Below, in pieces: positions 1 through 8,809 of a stretch of DNA of 64,000 nucleotides. The notes under the pieces were generated by a model. It saw only the letters and a list, made by a program, of their open reading frames with translations. It was not told where the DNA came from and ran no database searches. Within the stretch, counting starts at the first letter, position 1. Each line of letters opens with the position of its first letter. Origin of the DNA: Spirochaetales bacterium (lineage in GTDB: Bacteria > Spirochaetota > Spirochaetia > DSM-2461); contig JAFGXR010000020.1 of the NCBI GenBank assembly GCA_016936555.1, positions 27,009-91,008 on the forward strand, given 5' to 3'. The position numbers were made by a program, and so were the translations under genes.

Positions 1-235
1 AGAGAGTCTGAATAATATAAGCGGCGGCTATAAAGCTTTTTCTTTTGAAGACAAAGGCAATTCTCCAGAAAAAATAGAGAAATAAAAAGTTTTTCAGAAT
101 GATCTGATAGACTTTGGTATAGGCTCCCTGAGTGATGATCCATTGAATTCCTGTTAACTTGACGGTATTGGCTATGATAAAAAGAAGAAACAGAATTTCT
201 ATAGGGAATGAGATTTTTCTTAGATATTTCAGCAT
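1..235 (-). CDS. Partial membrane protein, N-terminal part only
   Basis: An open frame starts at an ATG at 235 and runs off the left edge, giving the first 78 residues. The sequence begins MLKYLRKISFPIEILFLLF and is strongly hydrophobic, with a probable membrane segment at residues 8-25 and another hydrophobic aromatic stretch around residues 45-62. The ATG directly abuts the stop of the Wzi-like gene (236-238), so it is probably the next gene of the same minus-strand operon. The neighbours suggest cell-envelope or polysaccharide work, but the fragment has no motif I recognise. A membrane-anchored transferase or polysaccharide exporter is possible. Function is unassigned. Confidence 0.6.
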   Translation of the reverse strand, partial: MLKYLRKISFPIEILFLLFIIANTVKLTGIQWIITQGAYTKVYQIILKNFLFLYFFWRIAFVFKRKSFIAAAYIIQTL

Positions 236-1990
236 CTAATTCTCCGGGAAAATATGAATCTTAAGGCCGAGAATGTTTTTGATTCTCAGGTTCCCGTCGA
301 TGTTGTCATAATTGTCAGCCCTGGCAAATGAGTAATCGAATTCAAATGTAAGAGGTAGAATATCCATTTCATAGGCTATGCCGAGAGTCGCCACATGTAT
401 CTTTTCATAGACTCCATCGTTCAAGAAGTCTTTATCGTCGTAACTGTTATAGGCATGAGCCGGTTCTTCACCGTCTCCTCCGGAATAGAGATCTCCTTCC
501 ATTTCGCCTTCTTCGAAATTCCCTTCGCCATGGCGAATGTATTTATAGCTTATAAAGGCGGATATTCCTCTATATGGCATAGTGTGCACTTTGAAAAGGA
601 ATTCATCGGAGTTCGGAGGCAGGTAGTAGCCGAGATTTTCACCGTCATTCATCCAGTTGATATTGTAATAGTACGAACTGTCGAAAAAGGAATAATCCTG
701 AGCATAATGAGTATAAGTGTAGGGTTCTATTTTAGTGTACTGAAATAAAGCCATTGTAAAAGGCAATCCGGGAAGAACCCATTTAATGCCGCCTTGAAGG
801 GCTATTGTTATGGCGGGATCACTGAACAGATCTTCGCTGACCCTGATTTCATCAGCAAAGTATGTACCATACATTTTCACGCTGAAAGGCAATGTGAAGG
901 CGAAAGTGAAATCCATGGCGCCGTTATCGTGATCGCCTGTCAGATTCTGAGCGAGAAGAGGCAGTATAAAGGGAGTTAAATAAGCGATCTCCAGTCTTTT
1001 TCCCCATACGACCGAATTGGAAACAGCAAAATAGAACCAGTCAAATGGCATCAGTTCAAAAAACTGTGTGGTGAACATGCTCTGGGCGATCATTTCATCA
1101 TCTTCCAGAACATTGTTATCATTCGTATCAGCCTGTCTTATGGCGCCGGCAAACCAATCTTCAAGAGAACCTGTAGAGTAGTGGAAGCTGAACCATTTGG
1201 AAGGTCGGAAATCAAGATCCAGGCCATTGTATGGTCTCGCCGTTTTTGACAGGGTCAGATTCCCGTCGCCGTTTCCCATCTCGCGCCGGTGCCTGTGCAA
1301 TTTAATATTTATACTGTTGTCCAGAAAGGCTGTTGATAGCTCGGGGTTCAACAGGACATTGAAAGATCTGCCATCATCATCGCCGTCTTTCAGTCCTCCC
1401 CCGTCGAGACCTCCGGTGCTTATATAATAACCGTCCGCCACCTTCGTGTATTCATAGGGGGCGAAAGCATCGGAATGGATATTATTGACTCCGACGCCGA
1501 GCCTGATATCATAGGAGAGAAATGACAGGATGTCACCCTGCATGAACCATTCCATCATATTGGTACTGTGAAAATTTCCCGCATTGAGATCCGATCTCAT
1601 TTCAAAGTCGAATATCGATCCGAATGCCATAGGGTAGGGACTGTTTTCCTCTGCATTGAAGTTGATTTTGCCCTGATCGATTATATTCAACAGGCTCAGC
1701 GTTGTATCGTCGGGTAGATATTTTTCCAGTTCGGAGTCCAGAACAGTCTGTTCCGCCGCACTGAGGCGGCTTCTTTTTCCATCAATTTCCTGAAGGAGCG
1801 ACAGAATATAGGCTCTGGAATACGGTCTCACCTGCGATAATCTGGTAACCAGGCCTTTCACCTCCGCCATTTCGAGGAGTTTATAAACAGGCTGATCCAG
1901 TTTTACCGATAGATACGATTGGCTGTGAATGCTTTGAAAAGTCAAAAGGAATAAAAAGACAAATATGACATGTTTATAATTAATAGGCAT
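236..1990 (-). CDS. Wzi-like outer-membrane beta-barrel protein
   Basis: A 584-residue protein with a signal peptide (hydrophobic FVFLFLLTF followed by QSIHSQ) and many alternating aromatic strands typical of an outer-membrane barrel. The size and the periodic aromatic and glycine pattern resemble capsule-assembly Wzi family proteins, which hold capsular polysaccharide at the cell surface. I chose the ATG at 1990 because an AAGGA sequence lies about 13 bases upstream; a TTG at 2002 would add four residues. The gene overlaps the end of the upstream sugar-transferase gene by 11 bp, which fits a shared role in surface polysaccharide export. The family call is from overall pattern, not from a signature motif. 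Confidence 0.6.
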   Translation of the reverse strand: MPINYKHVIFVFLFLLTFQSIHSQSYLSVKLDQPVYKLLEMAEVKGLVTRLSQVRPYSRAYILSLLQEIDGKRSRLSAAEQTVLDSELEKYLPDDTTLSLLNIIDQGKINFNAEENSPYPMAFGSIFDFEMRSDLNAGNFHSTNMMEWFMQGDILSFLSYDIRLGVGVNNIHSDAFAPYEYTKVADGYYISTGGLDGGGLKDGDDDGRSFNVLLNPELSTAFLDNSINIKLHRHRREMGNGDGNLTLSKTARPYNGLDLDFRPSKWFSFHYSTGSLEDWFAGAIRQADTNDNNVLEDDEMIAQSMFTTQFFELMPFDWFYFAVSNSVVWGKRLEIAYLTPFILPLLAQNLTGDHDNGAMDFTFAFTLPFSVKMYGTYFADEIRVSEDLFSDPAITIALQGGIKWVLPGLPFTMALFQYTKIEPYTYTHYAQDYSFFDSSYYYNINWMNDGENLGYYLPPNSDEFLFKVHTMPYRGISAFISYKYIRHGEGNFEEGEMEGDLYSGGDGEEPAHAYNSYDDKDFLNDGVYEKIHVATLGIAYEMDILPLTFEFDYSFARADNYDNIDGNLRIKNILGLKIHIFPEN

Positions 1991-3377
1991 TTTTATTAAC
2001 AAATCCTTTCAGGAATGTGAGGAAAATGATTTTGAAATCAAAAAGAAGACTCCAGTGTTTGATGTAATATATATCAAACTCGATTCTTTTCTCCAGGCTC
2101 GTATTTCCTCTCCAGCCGTTTGCCTGGGCCCATCCCGTAATCCCGGCCTTCATTTTGTGGCGGATCATATAGGCGGGGATTTCATCTTTGAATTTTTCCA
2201 CAAAAACCGGTCTTTCCGGACGGGGGCCGACGAGGCTCATGTTTCCGATGAAGACATTCCAGAGCTGCGGCAGCTCGTCGAGAGATGTCGAGCGCAGAAA
2301 CGCGCCGATCGGGGTTCTCCTGTCATCATTTTCCACAGTCCAGACGGCTCCGGATTTTTCCTCGGCATCGATTCTCATAGACCGGAATTTCCACATTTTA
2401 AATTTTTCTCCATCGAGACTCATTCTTTCCTGACCGTAAAAAACGGGACCTTTTGATGTGACTTTAACCGCAATGGCGATAATCAGCAGGAGCGGGGAAA
2501 GGAGCAGAAGCCCGACGGCGGAACCTCCGATATCGAGTAAACGCTTGACTAAAATATCGAATATGCTCATGCTCGGCGCATTGACCTTAACCATCGGAAT
2601 CCCTTCGAAATCCTCGATTCTGTTTCCTATAAATGTGTAGGCAACATAGGGCAGTACAAAAATGGGTGTCAAAAGCTTATGGGATATTTTCAGAGCTTCC
2701 TGCTGTTTCTTCTGCTTATCGGGAGGATAGCTGATAATAACCGCATCGACTTCAGTGGTGTCCGAATCTATGGTGATTTCGCTGGATGTGGATATATCTG
2801 ACATTTTCAGTTCGGGAATTTTATATTTTGCCGCGGTGCCTTCGGAATCTACCCATCCCACGATGCATAGACCCGCTCCTTTGATATGGTAGATGGCTTC
2901 CACATATTCCATCATCGACTGGCTGCTGCCCACAAGAATGATATGTCTGAGGTTCTTTCCCTTCGAACGCAGCGATTTAATGATATTCATGGAAACCAGA
3001 CGGGTGGATATGGTTGAAATAAGGGCCATGATGGCATAAAGCATCAGAGTAATTCGCGATAAGCGACTGGGAGCCGCAAAAAAGAATAAAATGATGAAAG
3101 AAAACAAACCCTTTGAAACAGAAATCATTACGGAGAGGATCTCTCTATGCCAGGAATAATACCTGTTGGAATCATAAAGACCGCTTCTGAAGTAAAAAGG
3201 CAAAGTCAATAGTATTATCAATGGAGTCAGGTTCAGGTAAAAGAGCCCCAGCCCCGCCTGGGCTCCCCCGATAATTTCAAAACGGATGTAATAAGAAAAA
3301 AGCCATGCGGCAGCAATCGCGGCGGCATCGGCCAGCTGCTGCATAAAGCTGAATGTTCTTTCGTGTTTTTTTAGCAT
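1980..3377 (-). CDS. Polyprenyl-phosphate sugar-1-phosphate transferase (WbaP/WcaJ type)
   Basis: This 465-residue inner-membrane enzyme should start exopolysaccharide or O-unit synthesis by moving a sugar-1-phosphate from a nucleotide sugar to undecaprenyl phosphate. The N-terminal 130 residues hold several membrane segments. A nucleotide-binding-like region with an ILVGSS motif follows around residue 145. The C-terminal catalytic domain (about 265-465) starts with KRLLDIGGSAVGLLLLSP and contains FRSM, the LDELPQLWNV motif and LVGPRPE, all hallmarks of the bacterial sugar transferase family. The length matches full PssY/WcaJ-type enzymes. The sugar transferred cannot be read from the sequence. 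It is probably co-transcribed with the Wzi-like gene, which it overlaps. Confidence 0.88.
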   Translation of the reverse strand: MLKKHERTFSFMQQLADAAAIAAAWLFSYYIRFEIIGGAQAGLGLFYLNLTPLIILLTLPFYFRSGLYDSNRYYSWHREILSVMISVSKGLFSFIILFFFAAPSRLSRITLMLYAIMALISTISTRLVSMNIIKSLRSKGKNLRHIILVGSSQSMMEYVEAIYHIKGAGLCIVGWVDSEGTAAKYKIPELKMSDISTSSEITIDSDTTEVDAVIISYPPDKQKKQQEALKISHKLLTPIFVLPYVAYTFIGNRIEDFEGIPMVKVNAPSMSIFDILVKRLLDIGGSAVGLLLLSPLLLIIAIAVKVTSKGPVFYGQERMSLDGEKFKMWKFRSMRIDAEEKSGAVWTVENDDRRTPIGAFLRSTSLDELPQLWNVFIGNMSLVGPRPERPVFVEKFKDEIPAYMIRHKMKAGITGWAQANGWRGNTSLEKRIEFDIYYIKHWSLLFDFKIIFLTFLKGFVNKNAY

Positions 3378-3470
3378 GTCGGCAATAATCCTGTAGCTTG
3401 ATTCTGGCTTAGTTCATAATACTCCAAAACCTCTGTATCCGGCAATATAAAAGCCCCGTCAATCCCGGTC

Positions 3471-4910
3471 TCAATAGGAGAGAGAGGTCGTTACTTCAAT
3501 TTCATATTTATCGCCGTCATCCCAGTTGTACTGACTCAGATCGACGGCAATCGTGCCCCTGGCCTGCAGAGCTTTCAGTTTATCCAGATAGAGAACGAAA
3601 TCCGCACCGGCGCCGTAGGCGAACATGTTCCTGTCTTCATCTGTAAGGCCCGTATTAAAATCATTTCTCACATAGCCCAGATTGAAGAAGGGGCGGACCT
3701 GCGCCTCGGCTTTTCCCTCCCAGTCGAGAACGGAGATATTCATATCGACGCTCCAGAAGAGTGCCTTGTCGCCAAACATGAGGTCGTCCCGGACTCCCCT
3801 CAGATGGGAGCCGAGACTGGTCATTTCCTTTCTGAAGGAAATGATCCCTTCGGCCATGGTGGAGAAATTGAAATGCTTGCTGATACGCCAGAAATATTTG
3901 GCCTGTGCGTTTATTTCCGATGTGAAATTGACCGGGTTTTCTTCGTTCAGGTCCGAAGAGAGCGAGAGGATATTGCCTATCGACGCGGAGAAGCCCTGTC
4001 TGAAATTTCCAATCCAGTCGATCGTATCGTAACCGATCGCATGGTCCCAGGAGAAATCCAGAACATCATACACCGGGGTGATGGCGGGATCTTCAAAGTA
4101 AGGGACGGCGGCTCCGCCCCGGCTCGCATCGGTCTGCAGCTCTTTAAGCCCGTAATAGAAACCCAGTCTGGGGTCCGCCCTGTAGTAAAAATCCAGAGGC
4201 AGGAAAATTTTCGTGCCCATGCTCAGGCTCGTATTGTGAAGCGTGTATTCCTGGAGGAGAATATTCTCTTCGTTCCCGAAATCGCCGATTTTCTTGAAGG
4301 TGCCGAATTTGTGACTCAGTTCGATTCTGAAATCCTGACCCCACAGATCGATTCCCTCTATGGCGGGAGTAATATGCCAGCTCGGTATTTCCCAATGGCC
4401 CTTCGCCTCGTTATTCTGAATATCCATATTGGTAAAGAGCAGAATATCCACCAGCCGGCCGAAAGCGTTGTAGTAATAGGTTTTAAATCCAATTCGCCAG
4501 CCCGTGTTGGAATTGTATTTGGGGTAGGGGATCGGGTAAAGAGTGAAGGAATCCCTGATGTTCAGATAGACCGTGTATTCATCGGCGGCATCTGATGCCT
4601 CCTCTTTCTCCAGACTGTATTCGATAAGTTCGAAAACCCTCATATTAATGAGGTTTTGAACCGCGACGTCCATAAAGTTGACAAGGTCTTCATATGATTC
4701 GAAATCGCGACCGATATACAGACCCATTTCTTTCAAAAGGGAATCCTCTTTTGTGTTCCCGTCAATCTCGGTTCTGATATCGCTTATGGTTATAGATTTA
4801 TCAGCAGTTTCCGCGATCAGGACAAAGGTCCGGGTCGTCATCAGAAGCAGTGAAAGAATCATGATTTTATAAAATTTTTTCTTTAAGCTCATAGTCAGAC
4901 AATTTAACAT
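3471..4910 (-). CDS. BamA/TamA-like outer-membrane protein with POTRA domain
   Basis: A 479-residue protein with an N-terminal signal peptide (ILSLLLMTTRTFVLIAETA). A POTRA-like module follows, in which ITISDIRTEIDGNTKE, a GLYIGRDF turn and a helix ending NLINMRVFELIEY resemble the first POTRA repeat of Omp85 proteins. The rest is a predicted beta-barrel rich in aromatic strands, and the chain ends TTSLSY, close to the usual C-terminal aromatic signal. With a single POTRA it is shorter than BamA, so it is a BamA-related rather than the main assembly protein. The start at 4910 has a GGGGA sequence about 5-8 bases upstream; an in-frame ATG at 4892 is the alternative. It may serve polysaccharide or protein export with the downstream genes. 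Confidence 0.62.
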   Translation of the reverse strand: MLNCLTMSLKKKFYKIMILSLLLMTTRTFVLIAETADKSITISDIRTEIDGNTKEDSLLKEMGLYIGRDFESYEDLVNFMDVAVQNLINMRVFELIEYSLEKEEASDAADEYTVYLNIRDSFTLYPIPYPKYNSNTGWRIGFKTYYYNAFGRLVDILLFTNMDIQNNEAKGHWEIPSWHITPAIEGIDLWGQDFRIELSHKFGTFKKIGDFGNEENILLQEYTLHNTSLSMGTKIFLPLDFYYRADPRLGFYYGLKELQTDASRGGAAVPYFEDPAITPVYDVLDFSWDHAIGYDTIDWIGNFRQGFSASIGNILSLSSDLNEENPVNFTSEINAQAKYFWRISKHFNFSTMAEGIISFRKEMTSLGSHLRGVRDDLMFGDKALFWSVDMNISVLDWEGKAEAQVRPFFNLGYVRNDFNTGLTDEDRNMFAYGAGADFVLYLDKLKALQARGTIAVDLSQYNWDDGDKYEIEVTTSLSY

Positions 4911-4931
4911 AAGAGTCCCCGAGAAACAAGC

Positions 4932-4960
4932 TTGTGCAAAGAAAGCCTCTTGTCTATAAT
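4932..4960 (+). promoter_or_regulatory. Sigma-70 promoter giving a leaderless aroB transcript
   Basis: A perfect TATAAT (4955-4960) lies 17 bp downstream of TTGTGC (4932-4937). Only six bases (TTTGCC) separate the -10 box from the ATG at 4967, so transcription should start on or next to the start codon. No Shine-Dalgarno sequence is present. The promoter call is from consensus match; the -35 box is weak. Confidence 0.6.
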
Positions 4961-4966
4961 TTTGCC

Positions 4967-6004
4967 ATGAACGATATTCGTACTTTCCGATTCGGAACAT
5001 TTACAACCAGAACACTATTCTGTTCTCCCGAGGAAGCGCTCGAAGATGCGCTTCTTGTGTTTGATGAGAACACAGCAGCTCTTTTCCCCAACCGCAGTCA
5101 GCGGGACGCCGTTATTCTGCCTCCGGGTGAAAGGGCAAAAAGCTGGTCTTCGGTTGAGCAGATCCTTGAACGGGCCGTTGAGGCGTCATTCGGACGCGAT
5201 GGCTGTTTCTGCGGAATCGGAGGAGGTGTTCTCTGCGATATGACGGCTTTCGCCGCTTCGGTTTATATGCGGGGCTGTTCCGTTATTCTGGTTCCGACCA
5301 CCCTACTGGCCATGGTCGATGCCTCGCTGGGAGGAAAGTCGGGAATCGACTTCGCCGGTTACAAGAATATGATCGGGTCTTTTTACCCCGCCTCGGAAGT
5401 CCGCTACTGTCCCGAGCTGCTTAAGTCTCTGCCGGACCGCGAATATCTGAGCGGGCTCGGCGAGGTTATCAAAACGGCTATGCTGGGAGACCGGGAGCTC
5501 TTCGGCATTCTGAAGGAAAAACGGGATCTCATTCTGGCAAGGGAACCTGAGGTCCTGAAGGATATCATCAGACGGTGCATTATGGTCAAAGGGCTTGTGG
5601 TGGAAGAGGATCTTCATGAAAAAGGTGTCCGGGCCACCCTCAATCTCGGTCATACCTTCGCCCATGCTCTGGAGTCCGTTTCGGGATTCAGTGACTGGTC
5701 TCATGGCGAAGCCGTGGCCTGGGGGCTCTTGATGGCTATGGAAACCGGTGTGGAACTGGGGATCACCGATAATTATTATGCCATAGAAGTGCGAAAAATG
5801 CTTGAGGAATACAACTTCAGACTTTATGCTGAATTCAATCCCGATGAACTTATCGATGCCATGAGCCAGGATAAGAAGAAAAAAGGCGGGGTCGTGAATT
5901 TCATTCTTCAGGAAAGAATTGAAAAGACGCTTATCAGAACGGTCGAGAGAGATATCCTCTATAGAGTTCTGAATAGAAACAGAGAATCAGCAGGTGACAA
6001 GTGA
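4967..6004 (+). CDS. aroB: 3-dehydroquinate synthase family protein
   Basis: This 345-residue protein should turn DAHP into 3-dehydroquinate, the second step of the shikimate pathway, with NAD and a divalent metal. Seen in the sequence: the NAD-binding glycine stretch GGGVLCDMTAF near residue 75, PTTLLAMVDASLGGKSGID, the KNMIGSFY loop, LSGLGEVIKTA and the metal-binding LNLGHTFAHALE and SHGEAV histidines. The length is normal for AroB. The ATG at 4967 is chosen because homology begins there; a GTG at 4934 would lie across the -35 and -10 boxes. The stop overlaps the GTG start of the next gene by 4 bp. A sugar-phosphate cyclase of related specificity cannot be fully excluded. Confidence 0.85.
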   Translation: MNDIRTFRFGTFTTRTLFCSPEEALEDALLVFDENTAALFPNRSQRDAVILPPGERAKSWSSVEQILERAVEASFGRDGCFCGIGGGVLCDMTAFAASVYMRGCSVILVPTTLLAMVDASLGGKSGIDFAGYKNMIGSFYPASEVRYCPELLKSLPDREYLSGLGEVIKTAMLGDRELFGILKEKRDLILAREPEVLKDIIRRCIMVKGLVVEEDLHEKGVRATLNLGHTFAHALESVSGFSDWSHGEAVAWGLLMAMETGVELGITDNYYAIEVRKMLEEYNFRLYAEFNPDELIDAMSQDKKKKGGVVNFILQERIEKTLIRTVERDILYRVLNRNRESAGDK

Positions 6005-6648
6005 AACTGAACGGCAATGTATTTAATAAGTTTATTCAGAATATAGATGCGAAGCATACGATTTTCAGGGAAGGCGATGCGGGAAACCAGATGTTTCTGA
6101 TCGTCGAGGGCGAAGTCGAGATACGGAAGAAAACCACCGAGAAATCGACGACGACTCTGGCCACTTTGAAAAAGGGTGATTTTTTCGGGGAAATGGCCAT
6201 GGTCGAGCGCAAGCCCCGGTCCGCTTCAGCCATTGCTGTTTCGGACTGCAAGCTCCTTGCCCTTGACCAGAATGCCTTTATGACCCTTATCGAGCAGAAC
6301 TCCGATTTTGCCGTAAGGATGATCAAGGTTCTGGCCACGAGACTGAGACGGACCAACCTTCTCGTCGAGCAGGTTATGGGTTCCGACATCGAAAAACAGG
6401 TTTTTCTCGGTATCGGCGATTATTTCAGCCATACCGGATCCATGACCGATCTGTCCGCCAATAACGGCGTGATGATCGTCGTCGACGATTTCGCCCGCTG
6501 GGCATCGAGGCACCTGGGGATTCCCGAGAGCTCCATTCCCAATGCCATGGCTGAGCTGATCAAGAGAAAGGTGGTCCACAGAGTTCCCGGTACCGATGAT
6601 GACACCCATGTCTTTATCGAGAAGCGCATTATTCTGAGGATGCAGTAA
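6001..6648 (+). CDS. Cyclic-nucleotide-binding (Crp/Fnr-type) regulator
   Basis: A 215-residue protein. Its first 120 residues form a cNMP-binding jelly roll, with FREGDAGNQMFLIVEGEVEI, the GDFFGEMAM phosphate-binding cassette and a RSASAIAV strand. A long dimerisation helix follows, then a C-terminal segment (about 140-210) consistent with a diverged winged helix (FARWASRHLGIPESSIPNAM). The GEMA-R(SA) cassette suggests it still binds cAMP or cGMP. It starts with GTG inside the stop of aroB, so the two are translationally coupled; whether it regulates aromatic synthesis is unknown. Its 3' end overlaps the convergent flavodoxin gene by 20 bp. Confidence 0.75.
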   Translation: MKLNGNVFNKFIQNIDAKHTIFREGDAGNQMFLIVEGEVEIRKKTTEKSTTTLATLKKGDFFGEMAMVERKPRSASAIAVSDCKLLALDQNAFMTLIEQNSDFAVRMIKVLATRLRRTNLLVEQVMGSDIEKQVFLGIGDYFSHTGSMTDLSANNGVMIVVDDFARWASRHLGIPESSIPNAMAELIKRKVVHRVPGTDDDTHVFIEKRIILRMQ

Positions 6649-7180
6649 GTTTTTCCGTAAAGGTCTCCAGTCTTGCTTTAATCTCTTCCTTAAAACTCCC
6701 GTCGGACAGTCGGGCTTCCATCATGGCCTGATCATTTTCTTTATCTTCAGCCGGTAAAATCAGTTCGATGGGGAATGCTTCCATAAGCCCGGCTTTTTCA
6801 CTTATCATCTCTTTCAGTTTTCTGAATACGTGACTGTAGCCGAACTTATCCTCTTTTGTTGAGTCTTTGCTGCCGCAGCATGTTATGAAATGCAGTCTGT
6901 TAATCTTGTTTATGTATTTTTTCAGAAAATCATTGAGCGGGGAGACGATCTGCCCCATCCAGATAGGTCCGCAGAGAATCACCGAATCATATGAACTGAA
7001 GTCTTTATCGATTTTTCTGATACCCGAGCTTAACTTTGTCAGCGATGAAAGAACCAGAAAAGGGAAGGCGGAAAATCTCGGGTGAATTTCAATGGCTTCG
7101 CTATTTAAAGCCAGGGCTGTTTTTTCGGCGAGATATCTGTTATTTCCCGTATGTGAGTAATAGACTACAATGCTTTTCAT
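6629..7180 (-). CDS. Flavodoxin-family protein
   Basis: A 183-residue FMN-binding protein. The first residues, IVVYYSHTGNNRYLAEK, form the flavodoxin phosphate-binding loop after strand 1. SVILCGPIWMGQIVSPLNDF near residue 70 matches the flavodoxin or quinone-reductase isoalloxazine loop, and a HFITCCGSKD strand follows. It is longer than classic 150-residue electron-carrier flavodoxins and resembles the flavodoxin_4/5 type found in anaerobes. A clear Shine-Dalgarno (CGGAGGA) precedes the ATG at 7180. It is divergent from modA, with the shared regulatory region between them, so a link to nitrogenase electron supply is possible but unproven. Confidence 0.75.
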   Translation of the reverse strand: MKSIVVYYSHTGNNRYLAEKTALALNSEAIEIHPRFSAFPFLVLSSLTKLSSGIRKIDKDFSSYDSVILCGPIWMGQIVSPLNDFLKKYINKINRLHFITCCGSKDSTKEDKFGYSHVFRKLKEMISEKAGLMEAFPIELILPAEDKENDQAMMEARLSDGSFKEEIKARLETFTEKLTASSE

Positions 7181-7210
7181 AATTTTCCTCCGGTTTAATC
7201 ATACAGGCAT

Positions 7211-7260
7211 CTTATAACATCTGTGAAAACAAAATTCCCTAGAATAACATAAATGTCAAA
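7211..7260. promoter_or_regulatory. Candidate upstream activator motifs of the mod operon
   Basis: Two motifs recur upstream of nifH. Motif A (7211-7231) contains ATAACATCTGTGAAAACA and matches 18 of 21 positions at 9626-9646. Motif B (7247-7260, ACATAAATGTCAAA) matches the nifH copies at 9655-9668 and 9696-9709 in its ACAT and TGTCAAA parts. The motifs lie 50-100 bp upstream of the sigma-54 promoter, the usual distance for an enhancer-binding activator. No classical TGT-N10-ACA site is present here. Function is inferred from conservation between the two promoters only. Confidence 0.5.
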
Positions 7261-7309
7261 AAGACCGGCTCTGCTTCTCTTCTCTCGGCCTCATTCTCTT
7301 TATATCAGA

Positions 7310-7325
7310 TGGCACGCAATTTGCA
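7310..7325 (+). promoter_or_regulatory. Sigma-54 promoter of modABC
   Basis: TGGCAC-GCAAT-TTGCA matches the -24/-12 consensus exactly, including G and C at the invariant positions. Transcription should start near 7336, leaving an 18-base leader with an AAGGGG ribosome-binding site before the modA ATG at 7354. It indicates that molybdate uptake is expressed together with nitrogenase under an enhancer-binding activator. Confidence 0.88.
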
Positions 7326-7353
7326 TTTTCTTTTCCATAAGGGGAAAGATTTC

Positions 7354-8118
7354 ATGAACAGATATCCCGTTCTGATACTTCTTATTACTGCAATGCTGGC
7401 AGGCTGCTCCGGCAAAAATGATAGAGAAACGATTACTGTTTTCGCCGCAGCCAGCACATCGGATATTATGGAAAGAATTTCCGCTCAGTTCAGAAAAGAC
7501 GGCGGAAGCGAGGTCCGCATCAGCAGCGCCTCAAGCGGAACGCTGGCCCGTCAGATAGAGCAGGGCGCTGAACCTGATCTCTATATTTCCGCTTCTGAGA
7601 GCTGGATGGATTTTGTCAGAGATCTCGGTGAAGCGGAGGAAACCCTGCTGCTGATGGGAAACCGACTTGTTCTTATTGGACCTGAAGATTCAACTCTTGA
7701 CCCCTTCACACTTGATGAAAATACGAATCTGCCGGAGATGACCGAAGGATGGTTTTCCATGGGAGATCCGGAACATGTTCCGGCGGGACGATACGGAGAA
7801 GAGGCTTTGAAATATTACAGATGGTATGTGGATCTGAAGCCGAGAATTCTGCCCGCGCCTAATGTGCGGGCCGCATTATCCGTGGTGGAACTCGATGAGG
7901 CCGATCTCGGGATTGTATATCTATCGGATGTCATGAAGAGCGACAAGGTCAAAATCCTTTCCCTTTTTCCTGAGGAATCGCATAGTCCGATCCGTTACTT
8001 CTGTGTTCTGCTCAGGAACAGCGGAAAAGCAGCCAGAGTTTTTTTCCAGTATATTCAGTCAGCTGCTGAAGTCGAAGAGATGATTGAAGATTCCGGTTTT
8101 ACCCGGTCAATGAACTGA
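7354..8118 (+). CDS. modA: Molybdate ABC transporter substrate-binding lipoprotein
   Basis: A 254-residue binding protein that captures molybdate outside the inner membrane and passes it to ModB. A lipoprotein signal is visible (ILLITAMLAGCSG, with the lipobox Cys about residue 18), so it is membrane-tethered. The mature part shows the ModA pattern: TVFAAASTSDIMERI, then SSASSGTLARQIEQGAEPDL and ISASESWMD, the serine-rich oxyanion-binding loops, and VVELDEADLGIVYLSD near the C terminus. The ATG at 7354 follows an AAGGGG site and the sigma-54 promoter; an upstream in-frame ATG at 7309 overlaps the promoter and is rejected. It is followed by modB and modC. Confidence 0.92.
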   Translation: MNRYPVLILLITAMLAGCSGKNDRETITVFAAASTSDIMERISAQFRKDGGSEVRISSASSGTLARQIEQGAEPDLYISASESWMDFVRDLGEAEETLLLMGNRLVLIGPEDSTLDPFTLDENTNLPEMTEGWFSMGDPEHVPAGRYGEEALKYYRWYVDLKPRILPAPNVRAALSVVELDEADLGIVYLSDVMKSDKVKILSLFPEESHSPIRYFCVLLRNSGKAARVFFQYIQSAAEVEEMIEDSGFTRSMN

Positions 8119-8128
8119 AGGAGTCCCA

Positions 8129-8809
8129 TTGGACCTAACGCGTATTTCTACAATTGTGTTTCTCTCGTTGAAGACCGGTTTTGCGGCTATAGCGCTGAAT
8201 CTGCCTGTCGCCTTGGTCGCCGCTTATTATCTGGAACGTAAACTCAAAGGAGAATCTCCTTTTATAGAGGGGATTATAAATCTCCCCCTGGTTATGCCGC
8301 CGGTCACGACCGGTTATCTTCTGCTGATTGTTCTGGGGAAAAAGGGGGTTATAGGCTCCTTTTTCTATGGGCTGACCGGCAGATCACTGGCTTACAGCTG
8401 GATGGCGGCACTCATAGCCTCTATGATTGTCTCCTTTCCTCTTATAATCCGCAGCATCAGAACGGCCATGGCCATGGTGGACCGCCGGCTGGAACTGGCC
8501 GCCATGACTCTGGGTGCCGGCGGTTTTTCCCTGTTTATGCGCATAACCCTGCCTCTGATCCTCCCGGGGGTAATCAATGGTCTGCTGCTGGGGTTTGCCC
8601 GCAGTCTGGGGGAATTCGGTGCGACAATCACCTTCGCCGGCAATATAGAAGGGGAAACCCGGACGATTCCACTGGCGGTTTATTCATTTCTCCAGATTCC
8701 CGGAAAGGAAAAAGAGGCGTCATTTCTGGTTCTCATTTCCATAGCCATCTCTTTCGGATCCCTGTTTCTCTCATCCCATATATCCGGGAGAATAAAAAGT
8801 GAGTCTTGA
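8129..8809 (+). CDS. modB: Molybdate ABC transporter permease
   Basis: A 226-residue inner-membrane permease with about five or six membrane segments. The EAA loop that contacts the ATPase is seen as ELAAMTLGAGGFSLFMRITL followed by PLILPGVINGLLLGFARSLG, and EFGATITFAGN is the typical ModB sequence after it. It begins with TTG at 8129, supported by an AAGGAG site five bases upstream and by the alignment of the first membrane helix. Its end overlaps modC by 11 bp. Its job is the transmembrane channel for molybdate supplied by ModA. Confidence 0.93.
   Translation: MDLTRISTIVFLSLKTGFAAIALNLPVALVAAYYLERKLKGESPFIEGIINLPLVMPPVTTGYLLLIVLGKKGVIGSFFYGLTGRSLAYSWMAALIASMIVSFPLIIRSIRTAMAMVDRRLELAAMTLGAGGFSLFMRITLPLILPGVINGLLLGFARSLGEFGATITFAGNIEGETRTIPLAVYSFLQIPGKEKEASFLVLISIAISFGSLFLSSHISGRIKSES

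Noticed and set aside
7211..7309. Classical NifA sites (TGT-N10-ACA) before modA and nifH
   Set aside because: Each TGT in the two regions was checked and none has ACA ten bases later; only the region before nifV has one match.
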